64,000 nt of DNA. Origin: Candidatus Geothrix odensensis (GTDB taxonomy: Bacteria > Acidobacteriota > Holophagae > Holophagales > Holophagaceae). Numbering within the stretch: the first letter of the stretch is position 1; every line of letters starts with the position of its first letter. The stretch covers positions 1 through 64,000 of the forward strand of contig JADKCH010000010.1 of NCBI GenBank assembly GCA_016714685.1, given 5' to 3'. The notes beneath the pieces are model-generated. The model made no database searches and had not been told where the DNA came from. It was given only the letters and a program-made list of their open reading frames with translations. The position numbers and the translations under genes are program-made. Shown one piece after another: positions 54,649 to 62,238 of this stretch.

Positions 54649-55188
54649 ATGCGACTGGTGCTGATGGGTGGAAGCCTCCGCCCCGCTTCGCTCAATGCGA
54701 GGCTCCTGGATTATCTGGCCCAGACTTTGGAGGCGCGTGGGCACGAGGCCTCCCCTTTTTCTGGTGAGGCCCTGCGCCTGCCGCTCTACGAAGACGGGGA
54801 GGCGCCTACCGCCGCCATCCAGGCCCTGCATGCCGGACTGCTCAAGGCTCACGGCCTCGTCATCGTGTCCCCGGAGTACAACGCGGGCATTCCCGGCCAC
54901 CTGAAGAACGCCGTGGATTGGCTCAGCACCATGAAGCCCAGCCCGTGGGCGGGGCTGCCCGTGCTGCTCTGCGCAGCCAGTCCCGGGGCCTTCGGAGGCG
55001 CCCGGGGCCTGATGGCGTGGCGCGCCACCCTGGCCAACATGGGCGCGCTGGCGCTTCCCGAGGCGATCACCGTCCCGCAGGCGGACCAGCAGCTGGACGC
55101 GGCGGGCGCGCCCACCGATGCCCGCACCGCCGCGGCCGTGCCCAGGACCCTGGACGCCTTCCTGGCCCTGGTGGCCCGGCTGCGGTAG
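54649..55188 (+). CDS. NADPH-dependent FMN reductase-family protein
   Basis: A 179-residue flavodoxin-like protein: LVLMGGSLRPASLNARLLDY, VIVSPEYNAGIPGHLKNAVD with the diagnostic SPEYNxxxPGxLKNAxDW, and VLLCAASPGAFGGARGL. It binds FMN and reduces flavin, quinone or metal ions with NADPH. AGGAG precedes the ATG. Divergent from bacilliredoxin, so both may answer to the same redox/iron signal. Confidence 0.92.
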   Translation: MRLVLMGGSLRPASLNARLLDYLAQTLEARGHEASPFSGEALRLPLYEDGEAPTAAIQALHAGLLKAHGLVIVSPEYNAGIPGHLKNAVDWLSTMKPSPWAGLPVLLCAASPGAFGGARGLMAWRATLANMGALALPEAITVPQADQQLDAAGAPTDARTAAAVPRTLDAFLALVARLR

Positions 55189-55234
55189 GTCCGGGCCGTT
55201 TCTGCCATCCTGAAGGGTCTTCTCCGGAGCCGCC

Positions 55235-57010
55235 ATGAAGGACTTCTTCAAGAGTTTCTTCGCCACCCTCCTGGCCCTGATGGTGGCCGGGGGCTTGGCG
55301 TTCGTGCTGTTCTTCGGCCTGCTGGCAGTCGTCGGATCCTCAGGCAAGCCGACGGTCCCAGGCAAAGCCGTGCTGGTGTTCGACCTGGACACGAGCCTGT
55401 CGGATGGTGAGCGCGACCCCGAGCCCAGTGAGGCGATCAGCGAGGCCTTGGGTGGGGGCGGCGCCCGCAGCCAGGTGCTGCCGGTGGCCATCGAGGCCCT
55501 CGACCGGGCCGCTTCCGATTCCCGCATCACGGCCCTGTTCATCACCGGCAACCTGCAGAACGCCGGTCCGGCCCAGCTGCGCGAGCTGCGCGAGGCCATC
55601 CAGCGGTTCAAGGCCAAGAAGCCGGTGCTGGCCTACAACCTGGGCTGGGGCAAGCGGGACTACTACCTGGCCGCGGGCGCGACGACGGTGTTCATCAATC
55701 CCTTCGGCGAGATGGAAGTGAACGGCCTGGCCAGCGAGCCCATGTTCTTCGGCGAAGCCTTCAAGAAGTACGGCGTGGAGGTGCAGGTCACCCGCGTGGG
55801 CAAGTACAAGAGCGCGGTGGAGCCCTTCATCACCGACCGCATGAGCGATCCCAATCGCGAGCAGATCCAGATGCTGCTGAACGACATCTGGGGCGAGTGG
55901 AAGGACACGGTCGCCAAGGATCGCAACAAGCCGGCCAGTGATCTCCAGGCCATCGCCGACGAGCGGGGACTGATCGAGGCCGAGGAAGCCAAGAAGCTCG
56001 GCCTGGTGGACCGCATCGCACCCTACGACGAAGTGCTCGACGAGCTCAAGAAGCTGGCCGGGAAGCAGCCGAAGGACAAGGACTTCCCCCAGATCACCCT
56101 GGCCACCTACGCCGGGATCCCCGGCGAGGCGAAAGCGGGGAAGACCCGCATCGCCGTGCTGGTGGCAGAAGGCGAGATCGTGGATGGGGAAGGCAAGTCC
56201 AGCCAGATCGGCGGCGAGCGGCTCAGCCGCGAGCTGCGGCGCCTGCGCCTGGACGAGCGGGTCAAGGCGGTGGTGCTGCGCGTGAACAGCCCCGGCGGCA
56301 GCGCCTCGGCCTCGGAGCTCATCCAGCGGGAAGTCGTGCTCACCAAGAAGGTGAAGCCCCTGGTGATCTCCATGGGCCACCTGGCGGCCTCCGGCGGCTA
56401 CTGGATCAGCACCTACGGGGATCGCATCTTCGCCGAGCCCACCACCATCACCGGCTCCATCGGCGTCTTCGGCCTGCTGCCCAACGTGAAGAAGCTCGCC
56501 AACGGCCACGGCATCACCTGGGACAGCGTGCAGACCGCGAAGCTGGCCAACCCCATGACCCTGACCCGCCCCAAGAACGACCTGGAACTGAACCGGATCC
56601 AGGGAATGGTGGATCACATCTACGAGCAGTTCGTGGCCAAGGTGGCCGACAGCCGGAAGCTGAAGAAGGAGACTGTCCACGAGATCGCCCAGGGCCGGGT
56701 CTGGTCCGGCCGCGAGGCCGTCAAGCTGGGCCTGGTGGATGAGATCGGCGGCCTGGGCGCGGCCCTGAAGCACGCCGCGAAGATGGCCAAGGCCGAGAAC
56801 GACTTCTACGTGGCCGGACCCGAGCGTGAGCCCGATGCGCTGAAGGACCTGCTCCGGAACCTCGGCCAGGGGAAATCGCGGAAGCTAGCCAAGCCCGGTC
56901 CAGTGGACGCGCTGGCCGAGGCATTCAAGCTGCAGCTGGAGCGGGTGTCGGCCCTGAATGATCCCCGGGGCGTCTACGCCCGGCTCGCATTCGAAATCGA
57001 CCTCAAGTAG
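55235..57010 (+). CDS. sppA: signal peptide peptidase SppA, 67K type
   Basis: A 591-residue membrane-anchored serine protease (one span, residues ~10-35) made of two ClpP-like domains. The general base Lys192 is in RVGKYKSAVEPF and the nucleophile Ser386 in HLAASGGYW; VNSPGGSASASELI is the oxyanion loop. It degrades released signal peptides in the membrane. The marC ATG follows its stop codon directly. Confidence 0.95.
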   Translation: MKDFFKSFFATLLALMVAGGLAFVLFFGLLAVVGSSGKPTVPGKAVLVFDLDTSLSDGERDPEPSEAISEALGGGGARSQVLPVAIEALDRAASDSRITALFITGNLQNAGPAQLRELREAIQRFKAKKPVLAYNLGWGKRDYYLAAGATTVFINPFGEMEVNGLASEPMFFGEAFKKYGVEVQVTRVGKYKSAVEPFITDRMSDPNREQIQMLLNDIWGEWKDTVAKDRNKPASDLQAIADERGLIEAEEAKKLGLVDRIAPYDEVLDELKKLAGKQPKDKDFPQITLATYAGIPGEAKAGKTRIAVLVAEGEIVDGEGKSSQIGGERLSRELRRLRLDERVKAVVLRVNSPGGSASASELIQREVVLTKKVKPLVISMGHLAASGGYWISTYGDRIFAEPTTITGSIGVFGLLPNVKKLANGHGITWDSVQTAKLANPMTLTRPKNDLELNRIQGMVDHIYEQFVAKVADSRKLKKETVHEIAQGRVWSGREAVKLGLVDEIGGLGAALKHAAKMAKAENDFYVAGPEREPDALKDLLRNLGQGKSRKLAKPGPVDALAEAFKLQLERVSALNDPRGVYARLAFEIDLK

Positions 57011-57622
57011 ATGGACACGTCCTCCTTCGTCTCGGCCATCGTCTTGCTGGTGCTGGTCACGGATCCCCTGGGCAACATCCCGCTCTTCGTGGGGCTGCTG
57101 CGCCAGGTGGATCCGGCCCGGCGCCAGCGGATCATCGTCCGCGAGGTGCTGTTCGCCTTCGCCATCCTGGTGTTCTTCGCCCTCTTCGGGCAGCGGGTGC
57201 TGAAGCTCATGCACCTCACGGACACCTCGCTGGGCATCGCGGGCGGGGTGATCCTCTTTCTGATCGCGCTGAAGATGGTGTTCCCCCACCCCGAGGGGCG
57301 CGGCGCCGACCACCCGCTCCACGGGGAGCCCTTCCTGGTGCCGCTGGCGATCCCCTTCATCGCGGGCCCCTCCGCCATCGCCACGGTGCTGCTGCTGGTG
57401 AGCCGGGAACCGAACCGCCTGTGGGAATGGCTGGGCGCCCTGTCCGTGGCCATGGCCATCTCGGCCTTGGTGCTGGGCTTTGCCGAGAAGATCGCGGACT
57501 TTCTCGGCGAACAGGTCACCATGGCCTTCGAGCGGCTCATGGGCCTGGTGCTGACGGCCATCGCCATCGAGATGCTCCTGGCGGGCATCCAGAAGTTCCT
57601 GCTGCAGCTGCGAGCCGCCTAG
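57011..57622 (+). CDS. MarC family membrane protein
   Basis: A 203-residue protein with six hydrophobic spans and the MarC signature: LLVLVTDPLGNIPLFVGLLR near the N-terminus, LGIAGGVILFLIALKMVF, VPLAIPFIAGPSAIATVLLL. The family was once linked to multiple antibiotic resistance; its transport substrate is unknown. Its TAG stop shares the CTAG tetranucleotide with the convergent DUF4442 gene. Confidence 0.93.
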   Translation: MDTSSFVSAIVLLVLVTDPLGNIPLFVGLLRQVDPARRQRIIVREVLFAFAILVFFALFGQRVLKLMHLTDTSLGIAGGVILFLIALKMVFPHPEGRGADHPLHGEPFLVPLAIPFIAGPSAIATVLLLVSREPNRLWEWLGALSVAMAISALVLGFAEKIADFLGEQVTMAFERLMGLVLTAIAIEMLLAGIQKFLLQLRAA

Positions 57623-58104
57623 GGCTTCCGCTTGAGGCTGAGTTCCAGCGTGAACTCCGCCACGGGTTCAAAGGCGCCGTCCGGAAGCCTCACGGCGGCC
57701 TGGATGCGCATGGGCTCGGTGATGCGCTCTTCGGATGCCAGGGCCCGCCGCACCTGGTCGCGGATGGCCTGTCCTTCTTCGCAGATGAAGTAGACATCGG
57801 ATTCGGGGCGCTTGAGGAACTGGGCCTGGAAGGCCTTGAAGACCAGGGAGACCTTCCCGCCCGAGCGCTTGATCTGATCCATGGCCAGCAGGCCGCCGGC
57901 GCAGTCGGCTCCGATGGCCAGGGCCCCGAAGTACATGGAGCCGAGATGGTTCTTCGACCAGCGACGCAGTGGCACCTTGACCACGCACCGGGTCTCGCTG
58001 AGTTCCACCACGCTGGGCCGCACGGAGGCCAGCAGGGGGATCTTCAGCCAGCCGAAGAGGCGCATCCCGAAGGTCTGCTTGAAGCGCTCCAGCCGGGAGC
58101 CCAC
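57619..58104 (-). CDS. DUF4442 hot-dog-fold protein, copy 2
   Basis: A 161-residue member of DUF4442: VVELSETRCVVKVPLRRWSK, NHLGSMYFGALAIGADCAGG, KVSLVFKAFQAQFLKRPESD. Last gene of the ffh-rpsP-khpA-rimM run, 3 nt after rimM; it occupies the place where trmD usually follows rimM. Its stop interlocks with that of marC. Confidence 0.85.
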   Translation of the reverse strand: MGSRLERFKQTFGMRLFGWLKIPLLASVRPSVVELSETRCVVKVPLRRWSKNHLGSMYFGALAIGADCAGGLLAMDQIKRSGGKVSLVFKAFQAQFLKRPESDVYFICEEGQAIRDQVRRALASEERITEPMRIQAAVRLPDGAFEPVAEFTLELSLKRKP

Positions 58105-58107
58105 GGG

Positions 58108-58659
58108 TCAGTCCCCGACCAGGTTGACGTCGAGCAGGCCCTCGGGCGGATCCAGGTCCAGGCGGCGGTTGGGCAGGTCCAAAGTCCACCAGGCCTTGAT
58201 GTAGGGGATGTCGCGCTGGCCGGTGCGGCCGGGCCGCAGGTCCCGCATCACCACCATGTCGTAGCCCGCCGGGCCCGGGTCGAGGCGCAGCACCTCGCCC
58301 ACCTTGCGGCCGGCGATGAAGACTTCGCAGCCGATCCACTGGTGGCGGAAGCTCTCCCCCTCATCCAGGGTCGCTTCGGCCTCGGGCATCCACAGGGCCC
58401 AGCCCTTGAAGGGTTCCGCCGCGGTCCGGTCCGGGAGACCGGCGAAGGCGAGGCAGGGCCGGTCCTGGTGCCAGCGGAAGCTGCGCAGGCTGATGCCGCG
58501 GGCGGGCGCGACTGGTTCGCCCTGCTCCAGATCCTGGTGGGGTGGGGCCAGCACCAGGCCCGTCATGCCCTCCAGGCGCTCCGGTCTATCCATGAGGGCG
58601 TGGAACAGGAACTCGCCCTTGAGCCCCTGGATCTTGGCGAGGTGGCCGGCGAGCAGCAT
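58108..58659 (-). CDS. rimM: ribosome maturation factor RimM
   Basis: A 183-residue protein with the RimM layout: N-terminal LLAGHLAKIQGLKGEFLFHA (the GxxxKxxGLKGE motif of the family), then GLPDRTAAEPFKGWALWMP, and the PRC-barrel domain HQWIGCEVFIAGRKVGEVLR ending VPYI-like DIPYIKAWWTLDLPNRRLDL. It acts in 30S head assembly with S19. It overlaps neither neighbour but sits 3 nt from each. Confidence 0.9.
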   Translation of the reverse strand: MLLAGHLAKIQGLKGEFLFHALMDRPERLEGMTGLVLAPPHQDLEQGEPVAPARGISLRSFRWHQDRPCLAFAGLPDRTAAEPFKGWALWMPEAEATLDEGESFRHQWIGCEVFIAGRKVGEVLRLDPGPAGYDMVVMRDLRPGRTGQRDIPYIKAWWTLDLPNRRLDLDPPEGLLDVNLVGD

Positions 58660-58662
58660 GGC

Positions 58663-58920
58663 TCAGGCCTCGCCCGCCTCGTCCCCGTCGTACAGCTCGA
58701 GGTCCACCGACAGGCCGGCCTTCTCGCCAGCGGTCTTGCAGAGGGTGCGCAGGGCCGAGATCATGCGGCCGTGCTTCCCGATGATGCGGCCGCGATCCTG
58801 GGGATCGGCGAAGATGAGCACGTCGCGCCTCCGCCCCTCGCCCGAGATCTCCACCCGGAGGGCGTCGGGGTGGTCCAGCAGCGGCGTCAGCACATCGCGC
58901 AGGAAGGCTTCCAGGTTCAT
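58663..58920 (-). CDS. khpA: KH-domain RNA-binding protein KhpA
   Basis: An 85-residue single KH domain: FLRDVLTPLLDHPDALRVEI, then VLIFADPQDRGRIIGKHGRM with the GxxG loop (IGKHGR), and ISALRTLCKTAGEKAG. Usually follows rpsP in many bacteria and binds RNA with KhpB. Confidence 0.93.
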   Translation of the reverse strand: MNLEAFLRDVLTPLLDHPDALRVEISGEGRRRDVLIFADPQDRGRIIGKHGRMISALRTLCKTAGEKAGLSVDLELYDGDEAGEA

Positions 58921-58941
58921 GGCTTCTCCGGGGAGAACAAA

Positions 58942-58968
58942 GAAAGCCGGACCACTGGCCCGGCTTTC
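58942..58968 (-). terminator. intrinsic terminator or attenuator between rpsP and khpA
   Basis: On the minus strand GAAAGCCGG, a nine-nt loop, CCGGCTTTC, then TTTGTTC. It lies inside the rpsP-khpA spacer, so it may trim expression of khpA-rimM relative to rpsP. Confidence 0.7.
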
Positions 58969-58984
58969 GTGGATCTGAGACGGG

Positions 58985-59227
58985 CTAAAGGACCTGGTTC
59001 TTCTTGAACAGGTCGAGCACGGTCTTGGAGGGCTGGGCGCCCTTCTGCAGCCAGGACTTGGCCTTCTCCACGTCGATGCGGACCGCTTCGCCGGCGCCGG
59101 CGATGGGGTTCACGAAGCCGAGCACCTCAACGGCCTGGCCGGTGGGGATGCGGTCGTTCTCGGAGACGACGATGTGGTAGAACGGGCGCTTCTTGGCACC
59201 ATTGCGAGCAAGACGGATCGAAAGCAT
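58985..59227 (-). CDS. rpsP: 30S ribosomal protein S16
   Basis: An 80-residue ribosomal protein: MLSIRLARNGAKKRPFYHIV, DRIPTGQAVEVLGFVNP and AKSWLQKGAQPSKTVLDLFK are typical S16 blocks. GGAG precedes the ATG by six nt. The in-frame upstream start at 59281 is not used. Confidence 0.97.
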   Translation of the reverse strand: MLSIRLARNGAKKRPFYHIVVSENDRIPTGQAVEVLGFVNPIAGAGEAVRIDVEKAKSWLQKGAQPSKTVLDLFKKNQVL

Positions 59228-59284
59228 GGGCACTCCCTGAGCAGGAAAGTGTATCGCGGAAAGGCTCAATTCCCAAGCCATAAT

Positions 59285-60769
59285 TCACGGCTCGAAGGCT
59301 GAAGGCGGGAAGCTGCCCTCCAACACCGCTTGCCGTTCCCGGATGTTCCGCCGGAGGGTCGGCCAGCGGGGATGCGTCCGGACCTTGGCCAGGAAGGGCG
59401 AGTTCTCATACCAGGCCGCGCAGCTGAAGCCCTGCACGAAGGCCCGGGTCGCGCAGTCCACCCCTCGATCCGCATCGCCGAGCACGGCGTAGGCCTCAGC
59501 CTCCTTGAAGGTCCACTCGCCATCCGGGATGTGGAGCTTGCCGCGGATCTCGTCCATCTCCCGCAGCTCGACCAGGCCGTCCTGCGGGCGGCCTTCGAGA
59601 TAGGCCCGGTAGACGCGGCAAAGGGTTCGGAAGTGGGGCGGGTTCATTCCCGGATCGCTGCCGGCGCTCATGAAGTCCAGGGCCTGTTTGTCCTGCCCGT
59701 GGAGCAGGGCGAAGTACCCGTTGTAGAAATGGATGCTGGCGTCCTGGCGGAGGGAGCCGGCCCTGGCGAGTTCCTGGCCAAAGGCCTCCAGGTTGCCCAG
59801 GTAGAGGTACGTGGTTTCCGCGAACCAGGAGGAGGGCGCGGCCAATGGGCCCAGCAACTTGGATCGCCGCGCCAGCGCCCTCCGGGCGCCTTCGAGCAGG
59901 CCCGCGGTCCGGCTGGCATAGGCGATGCCGAGATACAGGTCGGGCGTGTCCGGACGCAGCCGCACCGCGTCTTTGAGGGCCTCCAGGGCCACGCCCTGGT
60001 TCCCGGTGTCGGTCAGCATCATCGACCAGAGGAAGGTGGCCCTCGGGTAGCCGGGGACCAGGCCTGCGGCTTTCTGGAAGGCGCGGTGGGTGCGGGAGTT
60101 CAGGCCGATGCCCGCCTTCGTGGGGTCCACCCACAGGCTGCGGTAGAGGTGATCCCCCAGGACCGTCCAGGCGATGGCGCAGCCGGGTTCGGTCTCGACC
60201 AGGCGCTGAGTGGCTTCCAACTGGGCGGCCGCGCTCTGGTCGTTCCGGACGGAGAGGCTCTGGAGCAGGAGCCAGAAGTTCTGGGAGGAGGCGGGGAGCA
60301 GCGTCTCCAGCTGGTGGAACCGCACCGGGAGGGGCCAGTGCTGGACCATGTGCCGCATGGCTTCCAGGGGGGGCTCCCGGTCGAGGGTCTCCACAGACCA
60401 GGCTTTACCTGATCGGACGCGATCCACCGTGCTCCACTCCAGGGTCAGGGTCAGCTGGTCGCCGCTCCGGCTCCCCGCGAACCTCAGCAGCCGGGTGTCC
60501 GGAGGCAGCCGGTCGAGGTCCGCAGGAGAGGGCAGGGAGGAGGCGTGGGTGACGGTGGCTCCGGCCAGGACCTCCAGGCAGTCTGAGAGGAGTGTCTCCA
60601 TGCCGGGACCCAGATCCTTTCCATGGTCATCCAGGGGCGAGGCAAGGATCAGGATGCGCCCGGTCGTCCGGTGTCCGGAGAGGTTCAGGACCGTGGCCAC
60701 CAGGCCGAGGCTCAGGGCCACGGCGATCAGGATCCAGGGGCGGGCCATGGTTGCGCGGAGGAGGGCCAT
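59285..60769 (-). CDS. membrane-anchored TPR-type protein, unknown
   Basis: A 494-residue protein with one N-terminal span (WILIAVALSLGLVATVLNLS) and a periplasmic body. Residues ~30-150 form an alpha/beta domain like those of adenylate-cyclase-linked or TolB-N-like proteins (RILILASPLDDHGKDLGPGM, LLSDCLEVLAGATVTHASSL). From ~190 on there are TPR-like helix pairs (AIAWTVLGDHLYRSL, DLYLGIAYASRTAGLLEGAR, IHFYNGYFALLHGQDKQALD). It sits between ffh and rpsP, where no gene is usual. Function unknown. Confidence 0.75.
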   Translation of the reverse strand: MALLRATMARPWILIAVALSLGLVATVLNLSGHRTTGRILILASPLDDHGKDLGPGMETLLSDCLEVLAGATVTHASSLPSPADLDRLPPDTRLLRFAGSRSGDQLTLTLEWSTVDRVRSGKAWSVETLDREPPLEAMRHMVQHWPLPVRFHQLETLLPASSQNFWLLLQSLSVRNDQSAAAQLEATQRLVETEPGCAIAWTVLGDHLYRSLWVDPTKAGIGLNSRTHRAFQKAAGLVPGYPRATFLWSMMLTDTGNQGVALEALKDAVRLRPDTPDLYLGIAYASRTAGLLEGARRALARRSKLLGPLAAPSSWFAETTYLYLGNLEAFGQELARAGSLRQDASIHFYNGYFALLHGQDKQALDFMSAGSDPGMNPPHFRTLCRVYRAYLEGRPQDGLVELREMDEIRGKLHIPDGEWTFKEAEAYAVLGDADRGVDCATRAFVQGFSCAAWYENSPFLAKVRTHPRWPTLRRNIRERQAVLEGSFPPSAFEP

Positions 60770-60775
60770 GGTCTC

Positions 60776-62134
60776 CTAGAAAGGAAGGTTGGGGCCGCCG
60801 CCCATCTTGGCCATGCGCTGCATCTTGGCCATGAACCTCGGGTCGTTCATCTGGCCCATCATCTTCTTCGTTTCCATGAACTGCTTCAGCAGCTGGTTGA
60901 TCTCGTGGACCGGGCGGCCGCAGCCCGCGGCGATGCGGCGCTTGCGCTTGCCATCCAGCAGGTTGTGGTTGTTCCGCTCGGCCGGGGTCATGGAGTTGAT
61001 GATGGCCTCCAGATGCTTGATGCGCTTGTCCGTGGCCACCTGGGCCAGCTGATCCTTCATCTGCCCGAGTCCCGGCAGCATGCCCAGGATCTTGTTCATG
61101 GAGCCCAGCTTCTGCACCTGCTGGAACTGCTTGCGCATGTCCTCGAGCGTGAACTGGTTCTTGGCCAGGCGCTTGGCCATGACCTCGGCGTCCTTCTCGT
61201 CGAGCTTGTCCTTGGCGTGCTCGATGAGGCTCAGGACATCGCCCATGCCCAGGATGCGCTGGGCCATGCGGTCCGGGTGGAAGCGCTGGAAGTCCTCCAG
61301 CCTCTCGCCCTCGCCCACGAACTTGAGGGGCTGACCCGTGGCCTGCTTGATGCTGAAGGCGGCGCCCCCGCGCGTGTCGCCATCGGTCTTGGTGAGCACC
61401 ACGCCTGTGATGCCCAGCTTCTCGTGGAAGGCCGTGGCGCTGCGCACCGCATCCTGGCCGGTCATGGCGTCGGCCACGAAGAGGATCTCGTCCGGAGCGG
61501 TGGCGCCCTTGATCCGAACCAGCTCCGCCATGAGCCCTTCATCCAGGTGCAGGCGGCCGGCGGTGTCCAGCACCACCACGTCCCAGCCCTTGAGCCTGGC
61601 TTCGGCCACGGCGGCGGCGCAGATGGCCACGGGATCCTTCTCCTCCGTGTGGAAGGAGGGTACGCCGGCATCCTTCGCCACCACGTGCAGCTGCTCGATG
61701 GCCGCGGGGCGGTAGACATCGGCGGGCACCAGCAGCGGGGAGCGCCCGAGCTTCTTGAGGAAGACCGCCAGCTTGCCGCAGGTGGTGGTCTTGCCGGCGC
61801 CCTGGAGGCCAACCATCATCACCACGGTCGGTGACTTGGCCGCGAAGGTGAGAGGGTGCTCGGGAGCCTGGCCGCCCATGATCTCCACCAGCTCGCGGTG
61901 GACGATGTCGATGAAGGCCTGGGCCGGGTTGAGGCCCTGCATGACCTCGGTGCCGAGGGCCTTCTCCTTCACCCGCTGGAGGAAGGTGCGTGCCACGCTC
62001 ACGTGGACATCGGCCTCAAGCAGGGCCATGCGCACCTCGCGCAGCACGGCCTCGAGGTTGGCCTCGGTCAGCTTCGACTGGCCCCGGAGGGCCTTCATGG
62101 CCTGACTTAGCTTCTGGGAAAGACTGTCGAACAT
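60776..62134 (-). CDS. ffh: signal recognition particle protein Ffh
   Basis: A 452-residue SRP GTPase: N domain, G domain with GLQGAGKTTTCGKLA, the DTAGRLHLDE box, TKTDGDTRGGAAFS and GEGERLEDFQRFHPDR, then the Met-rich M domain (MNKILGMLPGLGQMKDQLAQ, MMGQMNDPRFMAKMQRMAKM) that binds signal peptides and SRP RNA. First gene of the translation/secretion run; only six nt separate it from the TPR gene. Confidence 0.97.
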   Translation of the reverse strand: MFDSLSQKLSQAMKALRGQSKLTEANLEAVLREVRMALLEADVHVSVARTFLQRVKEKALGTEVMQGLNPAQAFIDIVHRELVEIMGGQAPEHPLTFAAKSPTVVMMVGLQGAGKTTTCGKLAVFLKKLGRSPLLVPADVYRPAAIEQLHVVAKDAGVPSFHTEEKDPVAICAAAVAEARLKGWDVVVLDTAGRLHLDEGLMAELVRIKGATAPDEILFVADAMTGQDAVRSATAFHEKLGITGVVLTKTDGDTRGGAAFSIKQATGQPLKFVGEGERLEDFQRFHPDRMAQRILGMGDVLSLIEHAKDKLDEKDAEVMAKRLAKNQFTLEDMRKQFQQVQKLGSMNKILGMLPGLGQMKDQLAQVATDKRIKHLEAIINSMTPAERNNHNLLDGKRKRRIAAGCGRPVHEINQLLKQFMETKKMMGQMNDPRFMAKMQRMAKMGGGPNLPF

Positions 62135-62238
62135 GGGACTCCGCTGGGGACCAAACCACCATTGTAGGTGGCGTCGAGGACTTTCCCCGTGTGGAAACAG
62201 GATCCTCAGGCATAATCCTGACCGATGGAGTCGGGATA

